Shown here: positions 27,940 to 39,887 of the stretch, piece by piece
Layout of the letters: each line of letters begins with the position of its first letter
Position numbering within the stretch: the first letter of the stretch is position 1
NCBI GenBank assembly: GCA_013389115.1
Contig: JACADY010000065.1
Coordinates: 1 to 64,000 of the forward strand
DNA from: Alphaproteobacteria bacterium
GTDB lineage: Bacteria > Pseudomonadota > Alphaproteobacteria > Micropepsales > Micropepsaceae
Length of the DNA: 64,000 nt
Direction: 5' to 3'
Program-made: the position numbers and the translations under genes
The notes under the pieces: generated by a model
The model's input: the letters and a program-made list of their open reading frames with translations, nothing else
What the model was told of the DNA's origin: nothing
The model's database searches: none

Positions 27940-28057
27940 ACACCTGCACTCCCTTGGACGAAGCGCTGCTTGCGGCGGCGTGCATGGTCGCGCAAAGTGC
28001 GCTATCAGTTCGGCAGGTTCGCCATCCTTTGTAACGGTCCCCAACCCCCTGGACGCC

Positions 28058-28615
28058 ATGCATACCGCAGCTTCTAGCCTCACTTCAGCCGTCAAGCGGC
28101 TCTCCAGTTTCGACTTTCAAAGCCTGATCACCTGCGCCAAGGGAGAAATGTTCGGTCCCGGCAATGCCCAATTGCCGATGCCCCCCATGCTGATGATCGA
28201 CAGGATCACCCATATCTCGGATGAGGGCGGTGCGCACGGCAAGGGCGAGATCCGGGCCGAATTCGACGTCAAGCCCGACCTTTGGTTCTTCAAATGCCAC
28301 TTCGAGGGCGATCCGGTCATGCCGGGCTGCCTTGGCCTTGATGCCATGTGGCAGACGCTGGGCTTTTTTCTGGGCTGGATGGGGGCACAAGGGCGCGGCC
28401 GCGCGCTCGGTGTCGGCGAAGTTAAGTTCAGCGGCATGGTTCTGCCTTCCGCCAAGTCCGCCAGCTATATCATCAATCTGAAGCGCGTGATCATGCGCCG
28501 GCTGGTGCTTGCCATCGCCGACGGGGTGATGTGCGTCGATGGCAATCCCATCTATGAGGCGAAGGACCTGCGGGTCGGCCTGTTCAAGGACACGGGAAGC
28601 CTGCAAACCGCGTGA
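28058..28615 (+). CDS. fabA: FabA, 3-hydroxydecanoyl-ACP dehydratase/isomerase
   Basis: 185 residues from ATG 28058. FabA dehydrates 3-hydroxyacyl-ACP and isomerises trans-2- to cis-3-decenoyl-ACP, opening the unsaturated fatty acid branch. The catalytic His is in [11 protein letters not shown] and the catalytic Asp in [27 protein letters not shown] near the N-terminus is the family signature. The first about 15 residues ([15 protein letters not shown]) extend beyond typical FabA; no better internal start is seen. It heads fabA-fabB-fabI, divergent from irr. Confidence 0.95.
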   Translation: MHTAASSLTSAVKRLSSFDFQSLITCAKGEMFGPGNAQLPMPPMLMIDRITHISDEGGAHGKGEIRAEFDVKPDLWFFKCHFEGDPVMPGCLGLDAMWQTLGFFLGWMGAQGRGRALGVGEVKFSGMVLPSAKSASYIINLKRVIMRRLVLAIADGVMCVDGNPIYEAKDLRVGLFKDTGSLQTA

Positions 28616-28717
28616 GGCACCCCATCCGGCAGGGGGCGTATGTCCGCTTCTCTCGCTGCGGGTCCATAAGAGAAACACGCCGCGCGCCGGACGCGGCCCG
28701 ATCGTGAAGGAAACACC

Positions 28718-29974
28718 ATGCGACGTGTTGTGGTCACCGGCCTTGGGATCGTTTCCTCCATCGGAAACAACGCGCAGGAAGTGACCGCTTCGCTGCGGGA
28801 GACGCGCTCTGGCATCACGCTTTCGCCCGTCTATCGCGAGATGGGCTTCCGCAGCCAGGTGCACGGCGATCTCAAAATCGACCTCGATGCCGCCGTCGAC
28901 CGCCGGGCCCGGCGCTTCATGGGCGATGGCGCGGCCTATGCCTGGATCGCGATGAACCAGGCCATTCAGGACGCGGGCCTTACGCCCAACGATGTGTCGA
29001 ACATCCGCACCGGCCTGATCGTGGGCTCGGGCGGACCTTCCACCAGAGCCATCGTCGCGGCGGCAGATACCGCGCGCAGCGAGCCCGTAAAGGGACCGAA
29101 AAAGGTCGGGCCGTTCGCGGTCCCCAAGGCAATGTCGTCAACCTGCTCGGCTAATCTCTCCACTTGGTTCAAGACCAAGGGCGTCAATTATTCGATCAGC
29201 TCGGCCTGCGCGACCTCGGCCAACTGCATCGGCAATGCCTTTGAACTCATTCAATGGGGCAAACAGGATGTGATGTTCGCAGGCGGCGGCGAAGAGCTCG
29301 ACTGGTCGCTCTCGGTTCTTTTCGATGCCATGGGCGCCATGTCGTCCCGTTACAACGACACGCCGGAGAAGGCGAGCCGAGCCTATGACAAGAACCGCGA
29401 CGGGTTCGTCATTTCCGGGGGCGGCGGCATCCTGGTCCTTGAAGAACTCGAACATGCCAAGGCGCGGGGCGCCAAGATCTATGCCGAGCTTACCGGCTAT
29501 GGCGCAACCGCCGACGGCGCGGACATGGTCGCCCCTTCGGGCGAGGGCGCCGCACGGTGCATGCAAATGGCGCTTGCCACCGCCGCCCGGCCCATCGACT
29601 ACATCAATCCGCACGCGACCTCGACACCCGTTGGTGATATCCCCGAAATCAAGGCGATCCGCGAAGTCTTCGGCGCGCGGGTGCCGCCCATCAGCGCCAC
29701 GAAATCCTTAACGGGGCATTCGCAAGGCGCGGCGGGGGTGCATGAGGCCATTTACTCCATCCTCATGCTGCAGAACCAATTCATCGCGGCAAGTGCCAAT
29801 ATCGAGGAAATCGATCCAGAGATCGCGGACATGCCGATCGCCCGCAGCCGGATCGACAATGCAAAAATCGGCGCCGTCCTTTCCAACAGCTTCGGCTTTG
29901 GGGGCACAAACGCTTCGCTCGTCTTTGAGCGTTTCGAGGGGTGCGCGGCGTGGCGCTGTCGATGCGAGTGTTAA
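28718..29974 (+). CDS. fabB: FabB, 3-oxoacyl-ACP synthase I
   Basis: 418 residues. FabB elongates acyl-ACP with malonyl-ACP and, with FabA, makes unsaturated fatty acids. The catalytic triad is visible: Cys in SSACATSAN, His in [10 protein letters not shown] and His in [10 protein letters not shown]. The glycine-rich end [12 protein letters not shown] is normal, followed by about 10 extra Cys/Arg-containing residues before the stop. It sits 102 bases after fabA and 19 bases before fabI, consistent with one operon. Confidence 0.95.
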   Translation: MRRVVVTGLGIVSSIGNNAQEVTASLRETRSGITLSPVYREMGFRSQVHGDLKIDLDAAVDRRARRFMGDGAAYAWIAMNQAIQDAGLTPNDVSNIRTGLIVGSGGPSTRAIVAAADTARSEPVKGPKKVGPFAVPKAMSSTCSANLSTWFKTKGVNYSISSACATSANCIGNAFELIQWGKQDVMFAGGGEELDWSLSVLFDAMGAMSSRYNDTPEKASRAYDKNRDGFVISGGGGILVLEELEHAKARGAKIYAELTGYGATADGADMVAPSGEGAARCMQMALATAARPIDYINPHATSTPVGDIPEIKAIREVFGARVPPISATKSLTGHSQGAAGVHEAIYSILMLQNQFIAASANIEEIDPEIADMPIARSRIDNAKIGAVLSNSFGFGGTNASLVFERFEGCAAWRCRCEC

Positions 29975-29993
29975 GGGGACGATGGGGCTGGCT

Positions 29994-30878
29994 ATGAAGC
30001 TGATGAGCGGGAAGCGCGGCCTCGTCATGGGGGTTGCCAATGATCATTCGATCGCGTGGGGGATCGCGCGGACCTTGGCGGCACATGGCGCGGAGATGGC
30101 CTTCACCTATCAGGGCGAGGCCTTCGGCAAGCGGGTGAAGCCGCTCGTCGCGTCGCTTGGCAGCGATGTCATTCTGCCATGCGATGTCGAGGACGAGCAG
30201 AGCCTTGAAACCGTGTTCAGTGAATTGGAGCGGCGGTGGAAGCAGCTCGATTTCGTCGTGCACGCCATTGCCTATTCGGACAAGAATGAGCTGAAGGGCC
30301 GCTATGTCGATACGACGCGCAAAAACTTCCTGCGCTCCATGGACATATCTTGTTATTCCTTCACCGATATTGCGCGGCGCGCCCATGCGCTGATGCCCCA
30401 GGGCGGCTCGCTGCTCACGCTCACCTATCTCGGCGCGCAGCGGGTGATGCCGAACTATAACGTCATGGGCGTCGCCAAGGCGGCGCTGGAGGCGAGCGTG
30501 CGCTATCTGGCTGCCGATCTCGGCCGCGACGGCGTGCGGGTGAATGCGATCAGCGCAGGCCCGATGCGCACGCTTGCGGGCTCGGCGATCGGCGATGCAC
30601 GGCTCGTCTTCAAATGGAACAAGGTGCAGTCGCCCCTGAAGAAGACCGTCGAGCTCGACCATGTCGGCGGCGCGGCGCTCTATCTTCTCTCGGATCTCTC
30701 AGCGGGCGTCACGGGTGAAGTCCACTTCGTCGATGCCGGCTTCAATATCGCCGGCATGCCCTCGACCGCGGAGTTGAAGGCAATGGGCGCAGCCGAAGCC
30801 CTGCCCGGCACAATCGAAGGCAATGGCAACGGCAACGGCCAGCCGGCGCCCGCGCAGAACCAGGACGCGAGTGCATGA
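29994..30878 (+). CDS. fabI: FabI, enoyl-ACP reductase (NADH)
   Basis: 294 residues from ATG 29994 (GGGG 6 bases upstream); ATG 29982 is in frame but its ribosome binding site is too close. FabI performs the last reductive step of fatty acid elongation. GKRGLVMGVANDHSIAWGIA is the nucleotide-binding start. The catalytic Tyr and Lys are in PNYNVMGVAKAALE (Y-x6-K), and SLLTLTYLGAQR precedes it. The C-terminus carries an unusual about 25-residue Gly/Asn/Pro/Ala-rich tail (GNGNGNGQPAPAQNQ), probably disordered. The DUF4893 gene overlaps the stop by 4 bases. Confidence 0.94.
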   Translation: MKLMSGKRGLVMGVANDHSIAWGIARTLAAHGAEMAFTYQGEAFGKRVKPLVASLGSDVILPCDVEDEQSLETVFSELERRWKQLDFVVHAIAYSDKNELKGRYVDTTRKNFLRSMDISCYSFTDIARRAHALMPQGGSLLTLTYLGAQRVMPNYNVMGVAKAALEASVRYLAADLGRDGVRVNAISAGPMRTLAGSAIGDARLVFKWNKVQSPLKKTVELDHVGGAALYLLSDLSAGVTGEVHFVDAGFNIAGMPSTAELKAMGAAEALPGTIEGNGNGNGQPAPAQNQDASA

Positions 30879-31492
30879 TGCGCCTGATCCTTGCAGCGGC
30901 GGTGCTCGTTCTTGCTCACTCGGCCGCCTCGGCTGAAAGCCAACCAGCCTGGCGCACGATCATCAGCGAAGAAGACCTCGCACGGCTGGAAGCGCGGGAC
31001 GAAGCGCTCAAGACCGCATGGTCGCAAGTGACGCCCGCGCCGGACATCATCGAACACATGGCGGATGCCGAAGCCCTGCTCAATGCGCCGGCGGTGCCAG
31101 TGCTTTCCCAGGACATCGCAGGAGACTGGCGCTGCCGGACCACGAAGATTGGCGGTGAGTTCGCAACCTTCGTGCGCTATGGCTGGTTCAAATGCCGCGT
31201 AACGAAACGGTCCGACGGATCCTATTTCTTCGAGAAGATTTCAGGTTCGCAACGCGTGTCGGGCGTGCTCTTCATGGAAAGTGCGACGCGCTTTGTGCCG
31301 CTCGGCGGACGCAGCGTCAATGACGAGCCGCAAGTGGCCTACGATCCGATGGAGCCGCCGGAAACAGACCCGAGCTTCACATTGCACAACGAAGTTGCCT
31401 ATCTGGTCCGGGTCGATGCGCAGACGATGCGACTTGAGTTTCCCCTGCCGCACTATGAATCGACCTTCGACCTGATGGAGTTGCGGCGTTAG
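30875..31492 (+). CDS. Exported DUF4893-family protein
   Basis: 205 residues with a signal peptide (MMRLILAAAVLVLAHSAASA). The mature part contains RLEARDEALKTAWSQ, then DIAGDWRCRTTKIGG and a beta-rich C-terminal half ending YESTFDLMELRR. This matches DUF4893 proteins of Alphaproteobacteria, which have no known activity. The ATG overlaps the fabI stop (ATGA), implying co-translation with the fab operon. Its TAG stop falls in the left end of repeat copy A. Confidence 0.82.
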   Translation: MMRLILAAAVLVLAHSAASAESQPAWRTIISEEDLARLEARDEALKTAWSQVTPAPDIIEHMADAEALLNAPAVPVLSQDIAGDWRCRTTKIGGEFATFVRYGWFKCRVTKRSDGSYFFEKISGSQRVSGVLFMESATRFVPLGGRSVNDEPQVAYDPMEPPETDPSFTLHNEVAYLVRVDAQTMRLEFPLPHYESTFDLMELRR

Positions 31493-31619
31493 AGCATTGC
31501 CCGATCAAATTGAATCGGGAAATGATCGCAAGTATTTGTCGGTCGCGCTTCTTTACGGCGAACCGGTGCCCATCCCCGCCTTCGCGGGGACATGCTTCGC
31601 CGAGACGCGCTTTAGAGCA
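31489..31619. repeat. Dispersed palindromic repeat, copy A
   Basis: An imperfect palindromic element between two convergent genes. The core hairpin CCCCGC-CTTC-GCGGGG is enclosed by CGGCGAA / TTCGCCG. A separate stem CCCGAT / ATCGGG lies in the left part. TTAGAGCA occurs at both ends in the same orientation (31489-31496 and 31612-31619). The core is shared with copies at 34542-34678 and 56159-56262. The terminal motif supplies the TAG stop of the DUF4893 gene and the TAA stop of ogt on the other strand. Confidence 0.75.
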
Positions 31620-32157
31620 GCCGCGATGGGTCGGGGAAGGCGGCGCGTTCGATCTCGAGGATGCGACGCTTAACCGCCGCGCCGCCCGGCGCCGAGAAGC
31701 CGCCCATCTTCCCCTTCGCGGCGAGGACCCTGTGGCAGGGTACGATGATAGGGACGGGATTGGCGCCCATGGCCTGGCCCACCGCGCGGGAGAGGCCGAT
31801 GCCCCCCAGTTCCTCGGCTAACTCGCCATAGGTTCGGGTGCGCCCGGGCGAGATTGCACGCGCCAGCGCATAGAGGCGGAACTGGAACGCGTCCCTGCCC
31901 TCAAGGTCGATGCGGATGGCCCCAAGATCCGAGTCCTTGCCAGAGAGAAGTGCCGTTATGCCAGCGATGGCGTCGGCGGCCTCTGCTTGCGGGGGGGGGC
32001 ATTCGCGCGCTTCGGCATGACGGCGGCGCAGACGCTCGCGCAGCACGGCTTCATCGCGCTCAGGGAGCATCACGCCGCATATGCCCGCGCCGCTCCATGC
32101 GATCGCGCAAATGCCGATCGCCGTATCGAAAAATGTGTAGCCAGACACAGTGGGCAT
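31612..32157 (-). CDS. ogt: Methylated-DNA-protein-cysteine methyltransferase
   Basis: 181 residues from ATG 32157. It repairs O6-alkylguanine by moving the alkyl group to its own Cys in a suicide reaction. The active-site motif PCHRV is present (PIIVPCHRVLAAKGKMGGFS), and RTRTYGELAEELG plus AVGQAMGANPVP form the DNA-binding helix region. There is no AraC-type Ada domain. The last residues and stop lie in repeat copy A. pnp is 68 bases upstream on the same strand. Confidence 0.93.
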   Translation of the reverse strand: MPTVSGYTFFDTAIGICAIAWSGAGICGVMLPERDEAVLRERLRRRHAEARECPPPQAEAADAIAGITALLSGKDSDLGAIRIDLEGRDAFQFRLYALARAISPGRTRTYGELAEELGGIGLSRAVGQAMGANPVPIIVPCHRVLAAKGKMGGFSAPGGAAVKRRILEIERAAFPDPSRLL

Positions 32158-32225
32158 TGGCCGGCTCCACGGAGGTTTGATACGCGCCCCTCCCTCCCCT
32201 GTGCAAGGAGAGGGAGGGAGGCCGA

Positions 32226-34418
32226 TCAACCTTCCCGGCGGCGGGGACGGCGTTCGCGGCGCTCACCACCGCCACCGCCTTGTCCCTCGTCCATCGTTTC
32301 CTCAGGCTCGTTCGGGTCGGGCGGCAGTTCCTTGCCCGTCGCCTGATCGACGATCTTCATCGACAGACGGGTCTTGCCGCGATCATCAAAGCCCAGCAGC
32401 TTGACCCAGACCTTGTCGCCTTCCTTCACGACGTCGCCCACCTTGGCCACGCGTGCCTTGGCAAGCTGAGAGATATGGACGAGGCCGTCGCGCGCGCCAA
32501 AGAAGTTCACGAAGGCGCCGAAATCCATGACCTTCACGACCTTGCCTTCGTAGATCTCACCCACTTCGGGCTCGGCCACGATCGACCTGATCCATTTCTG
32601 TGCGGCCAGGATCGATTCAGCGTCCGCGCTGGCAATCTTCACCGTGCCATCGTCCTGGATATCGATCTTGGCGCCCGTCTTTTCAACGATCTCGCGGATG
32701 ACCTTTCCGCCCGAGCCAATGACCTCGCGGATCTTGTCGGTCGGGATGTTCATCACCTCGATGCGCGGCGCATGGGCGCCAAGCTCGGTCCGTGCGGTGT
32801 TCAGCGCCTTGCCCATCTCGCCCAGGATGTGCAGGCGCCCATCCTTTGCCTGATCCAAGGCCTGGCGCATGATCGCCTCGGTGATCGAGGTGATCTTGAT
32901 GTCCATCTGAAGCGCCGTCACGCCCGCCTCGGTGCCCGCAACCTTGAAGTCCATGTCGCCCAAGTGGTCCTCATCGCCCAGAATGTCGGAGATGACGGCA
33001 AAGCGGTCACCCTCCTTGATGAGGCCCATCGCGATGCCCGCGCAGGGACGCTTCAGCGGCACGCCTGCGTCCATGAGCGCAAGCGAGGAGCCGCAGACCG
33101 TCGCCATCGAGGAGGAGCCGTTCGACTCCGTAATCTCGGAGACGACACGCAGCGTGTAGGGGAATTGATCCTTACCCGGAAGAATGGGACGAATGGCGCG
33201 CCAGGCAAGCTTGCCGTGGCCCACTTCGCGCCGGCCGGGCGAGCCCATGCGGCCCGTTTCACCGACCGAGAAGGGCGGGAAATTGTAGTGCAGCATGAAG
33301 TGCTCGTTGTACTTGCCCTCGAGCGCGTCGATCATCTGCTCATCATCGCCGGTGCCAAGGGTCGCGACCACCAGGGCCTGCGTCTCGCCGCGCGTGAAGA
33401 GCGCACTGCCATGCGTGCGCGGAAGCACGCCCACCTGCGAGAGGATCGGGCGCACCGTCTTTGTGTCACGGCCATCGATGCGCGAACCTGTGTCGAGGAT
33501 GCCGTTGCGCACGATATCGGCTTCGAGCGCCTTGAAGAGCTTGCCGAAGGTGAGGCTGTCGAGCTTGCCTTCGCCCGCAAACTCGGCTTCGAGGCTCGCG
33601 CGGATGGCGTCGATCTTGTCGTGACGCGCCTGCTTCTGGCGCTCCTGATAAGCGGCACGAAGGCCATCCTTCGCCATTGCCGTCATCTTTGCCTTGGTGG
33701 CGGAATAGTCGTTCTGCGGCACATCGCGCGGCTCCTTCGCCGCACGCTCGGCAAGCGCAATGATCATGTCGATCACGGGCTGCATGGCCTTGTGGCCGAA
33801 GGTGACGGCGCCGAGCATTACGTCCTCGGACAGCTCCTTTGCCTCGGATTCGACCATCAGCACGCCTTCCTGCGTGCCGGCGACGACAAGGTCGAGCGCC
33901 GATTCGGACATCTCATCCACTTGCGGATTGAGCTTGTACTCGCCGTTGATGTAACCAACCCGCGCCGCGCCGATTGGGCCAAGGAAGGGCACGCCTGAAA
34001 TCGTGAGCGCGGCTGAGGCCGCGATCAACGAGAGGATCGCGGGATCGTTCTCCAGATCGTGGCTGAGCACGGTCACGATGACCTGCGTCTCGTTATAGAA
34101 GCCTTCGACGAAGAGCGGACGGATCGGCCGGTCGATCAGGCGGGAGGTGAGCACCTCCACCTCGGTCGGGCGTCCCTCGCGCTTGAAGAAACCGCCAGGG
34201 ATCTTGCCGGCGGCGTAGAATTTTTCCTGGTAATTGACGGTCAGGGGGAAGAAGTCCACGCCGGGCTTCGGGCTTTTCGCCGCGACTACCGTCGCGAGCA
34301 CCGCCGTCTCCCCGTAGGTCGCGAACACGGCGCCGTCAGCCTGGCGCGCCATGCGGCCCGTCTCAAGCGTGAGCTTGCGGCCGCCCCACTCCATCTCCTT
34401 GCGTTGAATATCGAACAT
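32226..34418 (-). CDS. pnp: Polynucleotide phosphorylase (PNPase)
   Basis: 730 residues, normal length. PNPase degrades RNA 3' to 5' by phosphorolysis and can add nucleotides. The two RNase PH domains are visible ([14 protein letters not shown] at the start; [22 protein letters not shown] in the second), followed by the KH domain ([25 protein letters not shown]) and the S1 domain ([28 protein letters not shown]). The acidic/Gly/Arg tail ([16 protein letters not shown]) is unusually basic. It follows rpsO across a 374-base leader with a long hairpin and repeat copy B. Confidence 0.97.
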   Translation of the reverse strand: MFDIQRKEMEWGGRKLTLETGRMARQADGAVFATYGETAVLATVVAAKSPKPGVDFFPLTVNYQEKFYAAGKIPGGFFKREGRPTEVEVLTSRLIDRPIRPLFVEGFYNETQVIVTVLSHDLENDPAILSLIAASAALTISGVPFLGPIGAARVGYINGEYKLNPQVDEMSESALDLVVAGTQEGVLMVESEAKELSEDVMLGAVTFGHKAMQPVIDMIIALAERAAKEPRDVPQNDYSATKAKMTAMAKDGLRAAYQERQKQARHDKIDAIRASLEAEFAGEGKLDSLTFGKLFKALEADIVRNGILDTGSRIDGRDTKTVRPILSQVGVLPRTHGSALFTRGETQALVVATLGTGDDEQMIDALEGKYNEHFMLHYNFPPFSVGETGRMGSPGRREVGHGKLAWRAIRPILPGKDQFPYTLRVVSEITESNGSSSMATVCGSSLALMDAGVPLKRPCAGIAMGLIKEGDRFAVISDILGDEDHLGDMDFKVAGTEAGVTALQMDIKITSITEAIMRQALDQAKDGRLHILGEMGKALNTARTELGAHAPRIEVMNIPTDKIREVIGSGGKVIREIVEKTGAKIDIQDDGTVKIASADAESILAAQKWIRSIVAEPEVGEIYEGKVVKVMDFGAFVNFFGARDGLVHISQLAKARVAKVGDVVKEGDKVWVKLLGFDDRGKTRLSMKIVDQATGKELPPDPNEPEETMDEGQGGGGGERRERRPRRREG

Positions 34419-34541
34419 CGTCTTTCAGTCCTTTACCATCCGCGGCCGGATTGCCGCGGCTCTTTCCCGCGTTCATTCGCGATGAAACTCGTTGTGCAGA
34501 TCGGTTTGCCAGTGCCCCCTCAAACGTCATGCCGCTCCAGG

Positions 34542-34678
34542 CTAGAGCGTCGGCCTGTAACGAGGAATCGTCACGCCGCTCACTCTCCTTCAATTGTCGC
34601 AACGTCTTGCGGAAAACCGGTTCCATCCCCGGCTTCGCGGGGACATGCTTTTCCACACGTTGCTCTAGGTGAACCCGA
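34542..34678. repeat. Dispersed palindromic repeat, copy B (in the pnp leader)
   Basis: CTAGAGC (34542-34548) and GCTCTAG (34672-34678) are perfect inverted ends. Inside are GCAACGT / ACGTTGC, GGAAAA / TTTTCC and the core CCCCG-GCTTCG-CGGGG. It is homologous to copy C over most of its right half and shares the core with copy A. It lies in the rpsO-pnp spacer and so is probably transcribed in the pnp leader. Confidence 0.75.
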
Positions 34679-34720
34679 AGGCAAAAACGTGGCAGGCACA
34701 ATAGGCCAGCACCCCGCAAG

Positions 34721-34754
34721 CCCGCCCCTTCTTCCTTGCGAAGAACGGGGCGGG
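34721..34754 (-). promoter_or_regulatory. Long hairpin between rpsO and pnp
   Basis: CCCGCCCCTTCTTC (34721-34734) pairs with GAAGAA-C-GGGGCGGG (34740-34754) as a 14-bp stem with one bulged C and a 5-base loop. There is no T-run on the minus strand after it, so it is unlikely to be a simple terminator. In E. coli a long stem-loop at this place is cut by RNase III and lets PNPase regulate its own mRNA. An equivalent role here is inferred from position. Confidence 0.6.
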
Positions 34755-34792
34755 TCTTACGGGGGCCGAAATGATTCATGTGGTGCGTGGTC

Positions 34793-35062
34793 TTAGCGGC
34801 GCAGGCCAAGCCGCCCGATCAGTGCCTCATAGCGCGCGCGGTCCTTCGCCTTCAAATAGTCGAGGAGGTGGCGGCGCTGGGACACCATCTTGATGAGGCC
34901 GCGGCGCGAGTGATTGTCCTTCGCATGGGCCTTGAAGTGATCGGTGAGCGAGGTAATGCGCTCGGTCAATACGGCCACCTGCACTTCGGGCGAACCTGTG
35001 TCGCCGGGTTTGGTGGCATAGGCCGCAATGACCTCTTGCTTGCGTTCGGTCGTCAGCGACAT
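34793..35062 (-). CDS. rpsO: Ribosomal protein S15
   Basis: 89 residues, the standard length. S15 binds 16S rRNA early in 30S assembly and helps form intersubunit bridges. The sequence contains the family signature [36 protein letters not shown]. It lies 10 bases downstream of truB and upstream of pnp, the widely conserved truB-rpsO-pnp order, so it is probably read as part of the nusA-infB transcript. Confidence 0.98.
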   Translation of the reverse strand: MSLTTERKQEVIAAYATKPGDTGSPEVQVAVLTERITSLTDHFKAHAKDNHSRRGLIKMVSQRRHLLDYLKAKDRARYEALIGRLGLRR

Positions 35063-35072
35063 CGGGGCTCCT

Positions 35073-36017
35073 TCATGCGGTCGAAAGGTTGAACACGCGA
35101 ACGGGCCGCAATTCGCCGCGGTCGAGCTCGGTCAAAGCGATCGGATCGCCCCGCAGGCCCGTTGCGAGCACCACAGGGACGCCGCCGTCCTCGATGAGCT
35201 GCTGCGCCTCGATGAACGTCCGTCCACGCACCAAAACGGACTGCCCGCTCCGCAAGCGGGCTGCGTCCCCCTCCGCCACGGCCAGGGCCGGGATGTCGTC
35301 CAGCGCGGTCTTCAGCGGGAGGAGGGCCGTTTGGCCGTCGGGACTTCTAGCAGAAGTCATAAAATTATCCAGCGAAATCGCCTGGTCCTCGCTAAAGGGG
35401 CCCGCGCGCAGGCGCCGCAGGGCGCTCACATGGCCCACAGTGCCAAGCCTTTGGGCCAGATCACGGGCAAAGGAGCGCACGTAAGTGCCTTTCCCACAAA
35501 GCATTTCGAACTCGGCATGGTCGGCGTCGGGTTGCGCGATGATCAAGATCTCGCCGATCCAGACAGGCCGCGCTTTCAGCTCCACCGTCTCGCCGGCGCG
35601 GGCGAGGTCATAGGCGCGCTCGCCATCCACCTTGACCGCCGAAAAGGCGGGCGGGACCTGCGCGATCTCACCTGTGAATTCCGGCAGGGCGATGAGGATC
35701 TCCTCGCGCGAGGGGCGCTTGTCGCATGTTGCCACCACCTCGCCCTCGGCGTCGTCGGTCGCGCGGGCCTCTCCCCAGCGCACGGTGAAGCGATAGACCT
35801 TCTCGGCGTCCATGACGAAGGGGATCGTCTTTGTCGCCTCGCCGAGTGCCACGGCGAGAATGCCGGTCGCCAAGGGGTCAAGCGTGCCCGCGTGACCCGC
35901 CTTTTGCGCATTCAAGGCCCTTCGGACGCGGGTAACGACATCGGTCGAGGTAAGCCCGGCCGGTTTATCAATCACGACCCAGCCATGGACGGGGTCTCCC
36001 TTTTTCCGGCGGGCCAT
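35073..36017 (-). CDS. truB: tRNA pseudouridine-55 synthase TruB
   Basis: 314 residues. TruB converts U55 of the tRNA T-loop to pseudouridine. The catalytic Asp is in [14 protein letters not shown], with [17 protein letters not shown] at the N-terminus and [18 protein letters not shown] in the second half. The C-terminal region after about residue 235 is a shorter PUA-like extension. It starts 2 bases after rbfA's stop and is followed at once by rpsO, so all belong to the ribosome-maturation operon. Confidence 0.96.
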   Translation of the reverse strand: MARRKKGDPVHGWVVIDKPAGLTSTDVVTRVRRALNAQKAGHAGTLDPLATGILAVALGEATKTIPFVMDAEKVYRFTVRWGEARATDDAEGEVVATCDKRPSREEILIALPEFTGEIAQVPPAFSAVKVDGERAYDLARAGETVELKARPVWIGEILIIAQPDADHAEFEMLCGKGTYVRSFARDLAQRLGTVGHVSALRRLRAGPFSEDQAISLDNFMTSARSPDGQTALLPLKTALDDIPALAVAEGDAARLRSGQSVLVRGRTFIEAQQLIEDGGVPVVLATGLRGDPIALTELDRGELRPVRVFNLSTA

Positions 36018-36019
36018 GT

Positions 36020-36436
36020 CTACTCCTGCTCGTCCTTGCCCTTCGCCGCCAGATCGCGGCGGACGCGTTCGGTGCGCAAGAGCTCCTCGATATGCTGCGC
36101 CTCCTCAAAGGAGCGGTCCTCGGCGAAGCGCAAATCCGGTACATGGCGCAGGCTGATCGCGTGACCGAGTTCACCGCGCAGATAGCCCTTGGAACGGTTC
36201 AGCGCCGCGATCACTTCATCCACATGCGCGCCGCCAAGCGGCATGCAGAAAATGGTCACGTTCTTCAGGTCGGGCGAGATGCGCGCGGCCGTCACCGTGA
36301 TCGCGGTGTTGATGAGCACGGGCTCGCGCCAATGGGCGCGGTTGAAGATCTCCACCATGATGCGGCGGATCTCCTCGGCCACGCGCAACTGGCGCTGGGA
36401 GGGCCCTTGCGGGCGATGATGCGATGGACGGGGCAT
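36020..36436 (-). CDS. rbfA: 30S ribosome-binding factor RbfA
   Basis: 138 residues. RbfA helps 16S rRNA 5'-end processing and cold adaptation of 30S subunits. The KH-like domain shows RQLRVAEEIRRIMVEIFNR, then TVTAARISPDLKNVTIFCMPLGG and RHVPDLRFAEDRSFEEAQHIEELL, the standard blocks. It lies 39 bases after infB and 2 bases before truB. The N-terminal Arg/His/Pro lead and acidic C-terminal tail are ordinary for the group. Confidence 0.95.
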   Translation of the reverse strand: MPRPSHHRPQGPSQRQLRVAEEIRRIMVEIFNRAHWREPVLINTAITVTAARISPDLKNVTIFCMPLGGAHVDEVIAALNRSKGYLRGELGHAISLRHVPDLRFAEDRSFEEAQHIEELLRTERVRRDLAAKGKDEQE

Positions 36437-36475
36437 GTTTACGCCCTCCTCACCTTTCAGAGGGAGAGATGCGCG

Positions 36476-39178
<2,703 letters not shown>

Positions 39179-39245
39179 CCGGTCCTTTCACGTCCTGCAG
39201 CCGGCCTTCAAGCCGGAATTCGCATTCGGCCCATGGCCTTAAAAT

Positions 39246-39887
39246 TCAGTGCGGCCCTTGGGCCGGAGCGGCGATGCCGTCGCGACGCCTGAGTTCGCTC
39301 AGGAGTTTTCGCGCCAGACCGCCATCGAAGAGCGCAGCATGTACCACAAGTCCCTGTCCCAACGCCAAGCCCATTTCCTCAGCCGTTGCGACCTTTAGAA
39401 CCGGCAAATCGCCCCGCTCCCGCGCCGCCACCGCGGAAAGCTTTCTTAGGCCGTCCATCGCGCCATCCGCTGCCTCCAAAAGCGCGATAACCCGGCCCTT
39501 GGCGCGGACATCCTTCAGCGCGGCTTCCACCTTCGTAAATCCCGCCACGATGAGGCCGGCCCGTCTTGTCAGCCCCAGATACTCAAGCACCCGGCGGTGC
39601 AGCAAACCGGCCACAAGGTTTACAAGATCTTTCGGGACCTTGACGCTCTCCTTGGCCGCCTTGGCGAAAAGGTTCTTCTTTGCCGCCGTCTCCAGCGCCG
39701 CGCGCGAGGCCGTCACCCAGATGCCACGCCCGGGAAGGCGCGCCGCGATATCGGGGACGACCTCACCCTCAGGGCCGATCACGAAGCGGACGAGATCGCC
39801 TTCCTCCTTCACCGCGTGATCAACGATGCAGCGCCGCTCGCGCCCCTCGCCTTGATCGCCTGCGTTTTCCTCGTCGTTCTTGCTCAC
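39246..39887 (-). CDS. YlxR-type RNA-binding protein with an L7Ae-like domain
   Basis: 213 residues combining a DUF448/YlxR domain and a ribosomal L7Ae/L30e-like domain (EYLGLTRRAGLIVAGFTKVEAALKDVRAKGRV), a combination normal for Alphaproteobacteria. The YlxR motif is RRCIVDHAVKEEGDLVRFVIGPEGEVVPDIAARLPGRGIWV; here RRCIVDH replaces the more usual RTCIVTR. The protein probably binds RNA or ribosomal parts. Its start overlaps the nusA stop by 4 bases and infB follows 67 bases later. Confidence 0.9.
   Translation of the reverse strand: MSKNDEENAGDQGEGRERRCIVDHAVKEEGDLVRFVIGPEGEVVPDIAARLPGRGIWVTASRAALETAAKKNLFAKAAKESVKVPKDLVNLVAGLLHRRVLEYLGLTRRAGLIVAGFTKVEAALKDVRAKGRVIALLEAADGAMDGLRKLSAVAARERGDLPVLKVATAEEMGLALGQGLVVHAALFDGGLARKLLSELRRRDGIAAPAQGPH

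Noticed and set aside
28718-29974. Possible frameshift at the fabB 3' end, because of an odd Cys/Arg-rich C-terminus
   Set aside because: All catalytic residues and the terminal FGFGGTN block are intact; the extra about 10 residues after the usual end are a benign extension.
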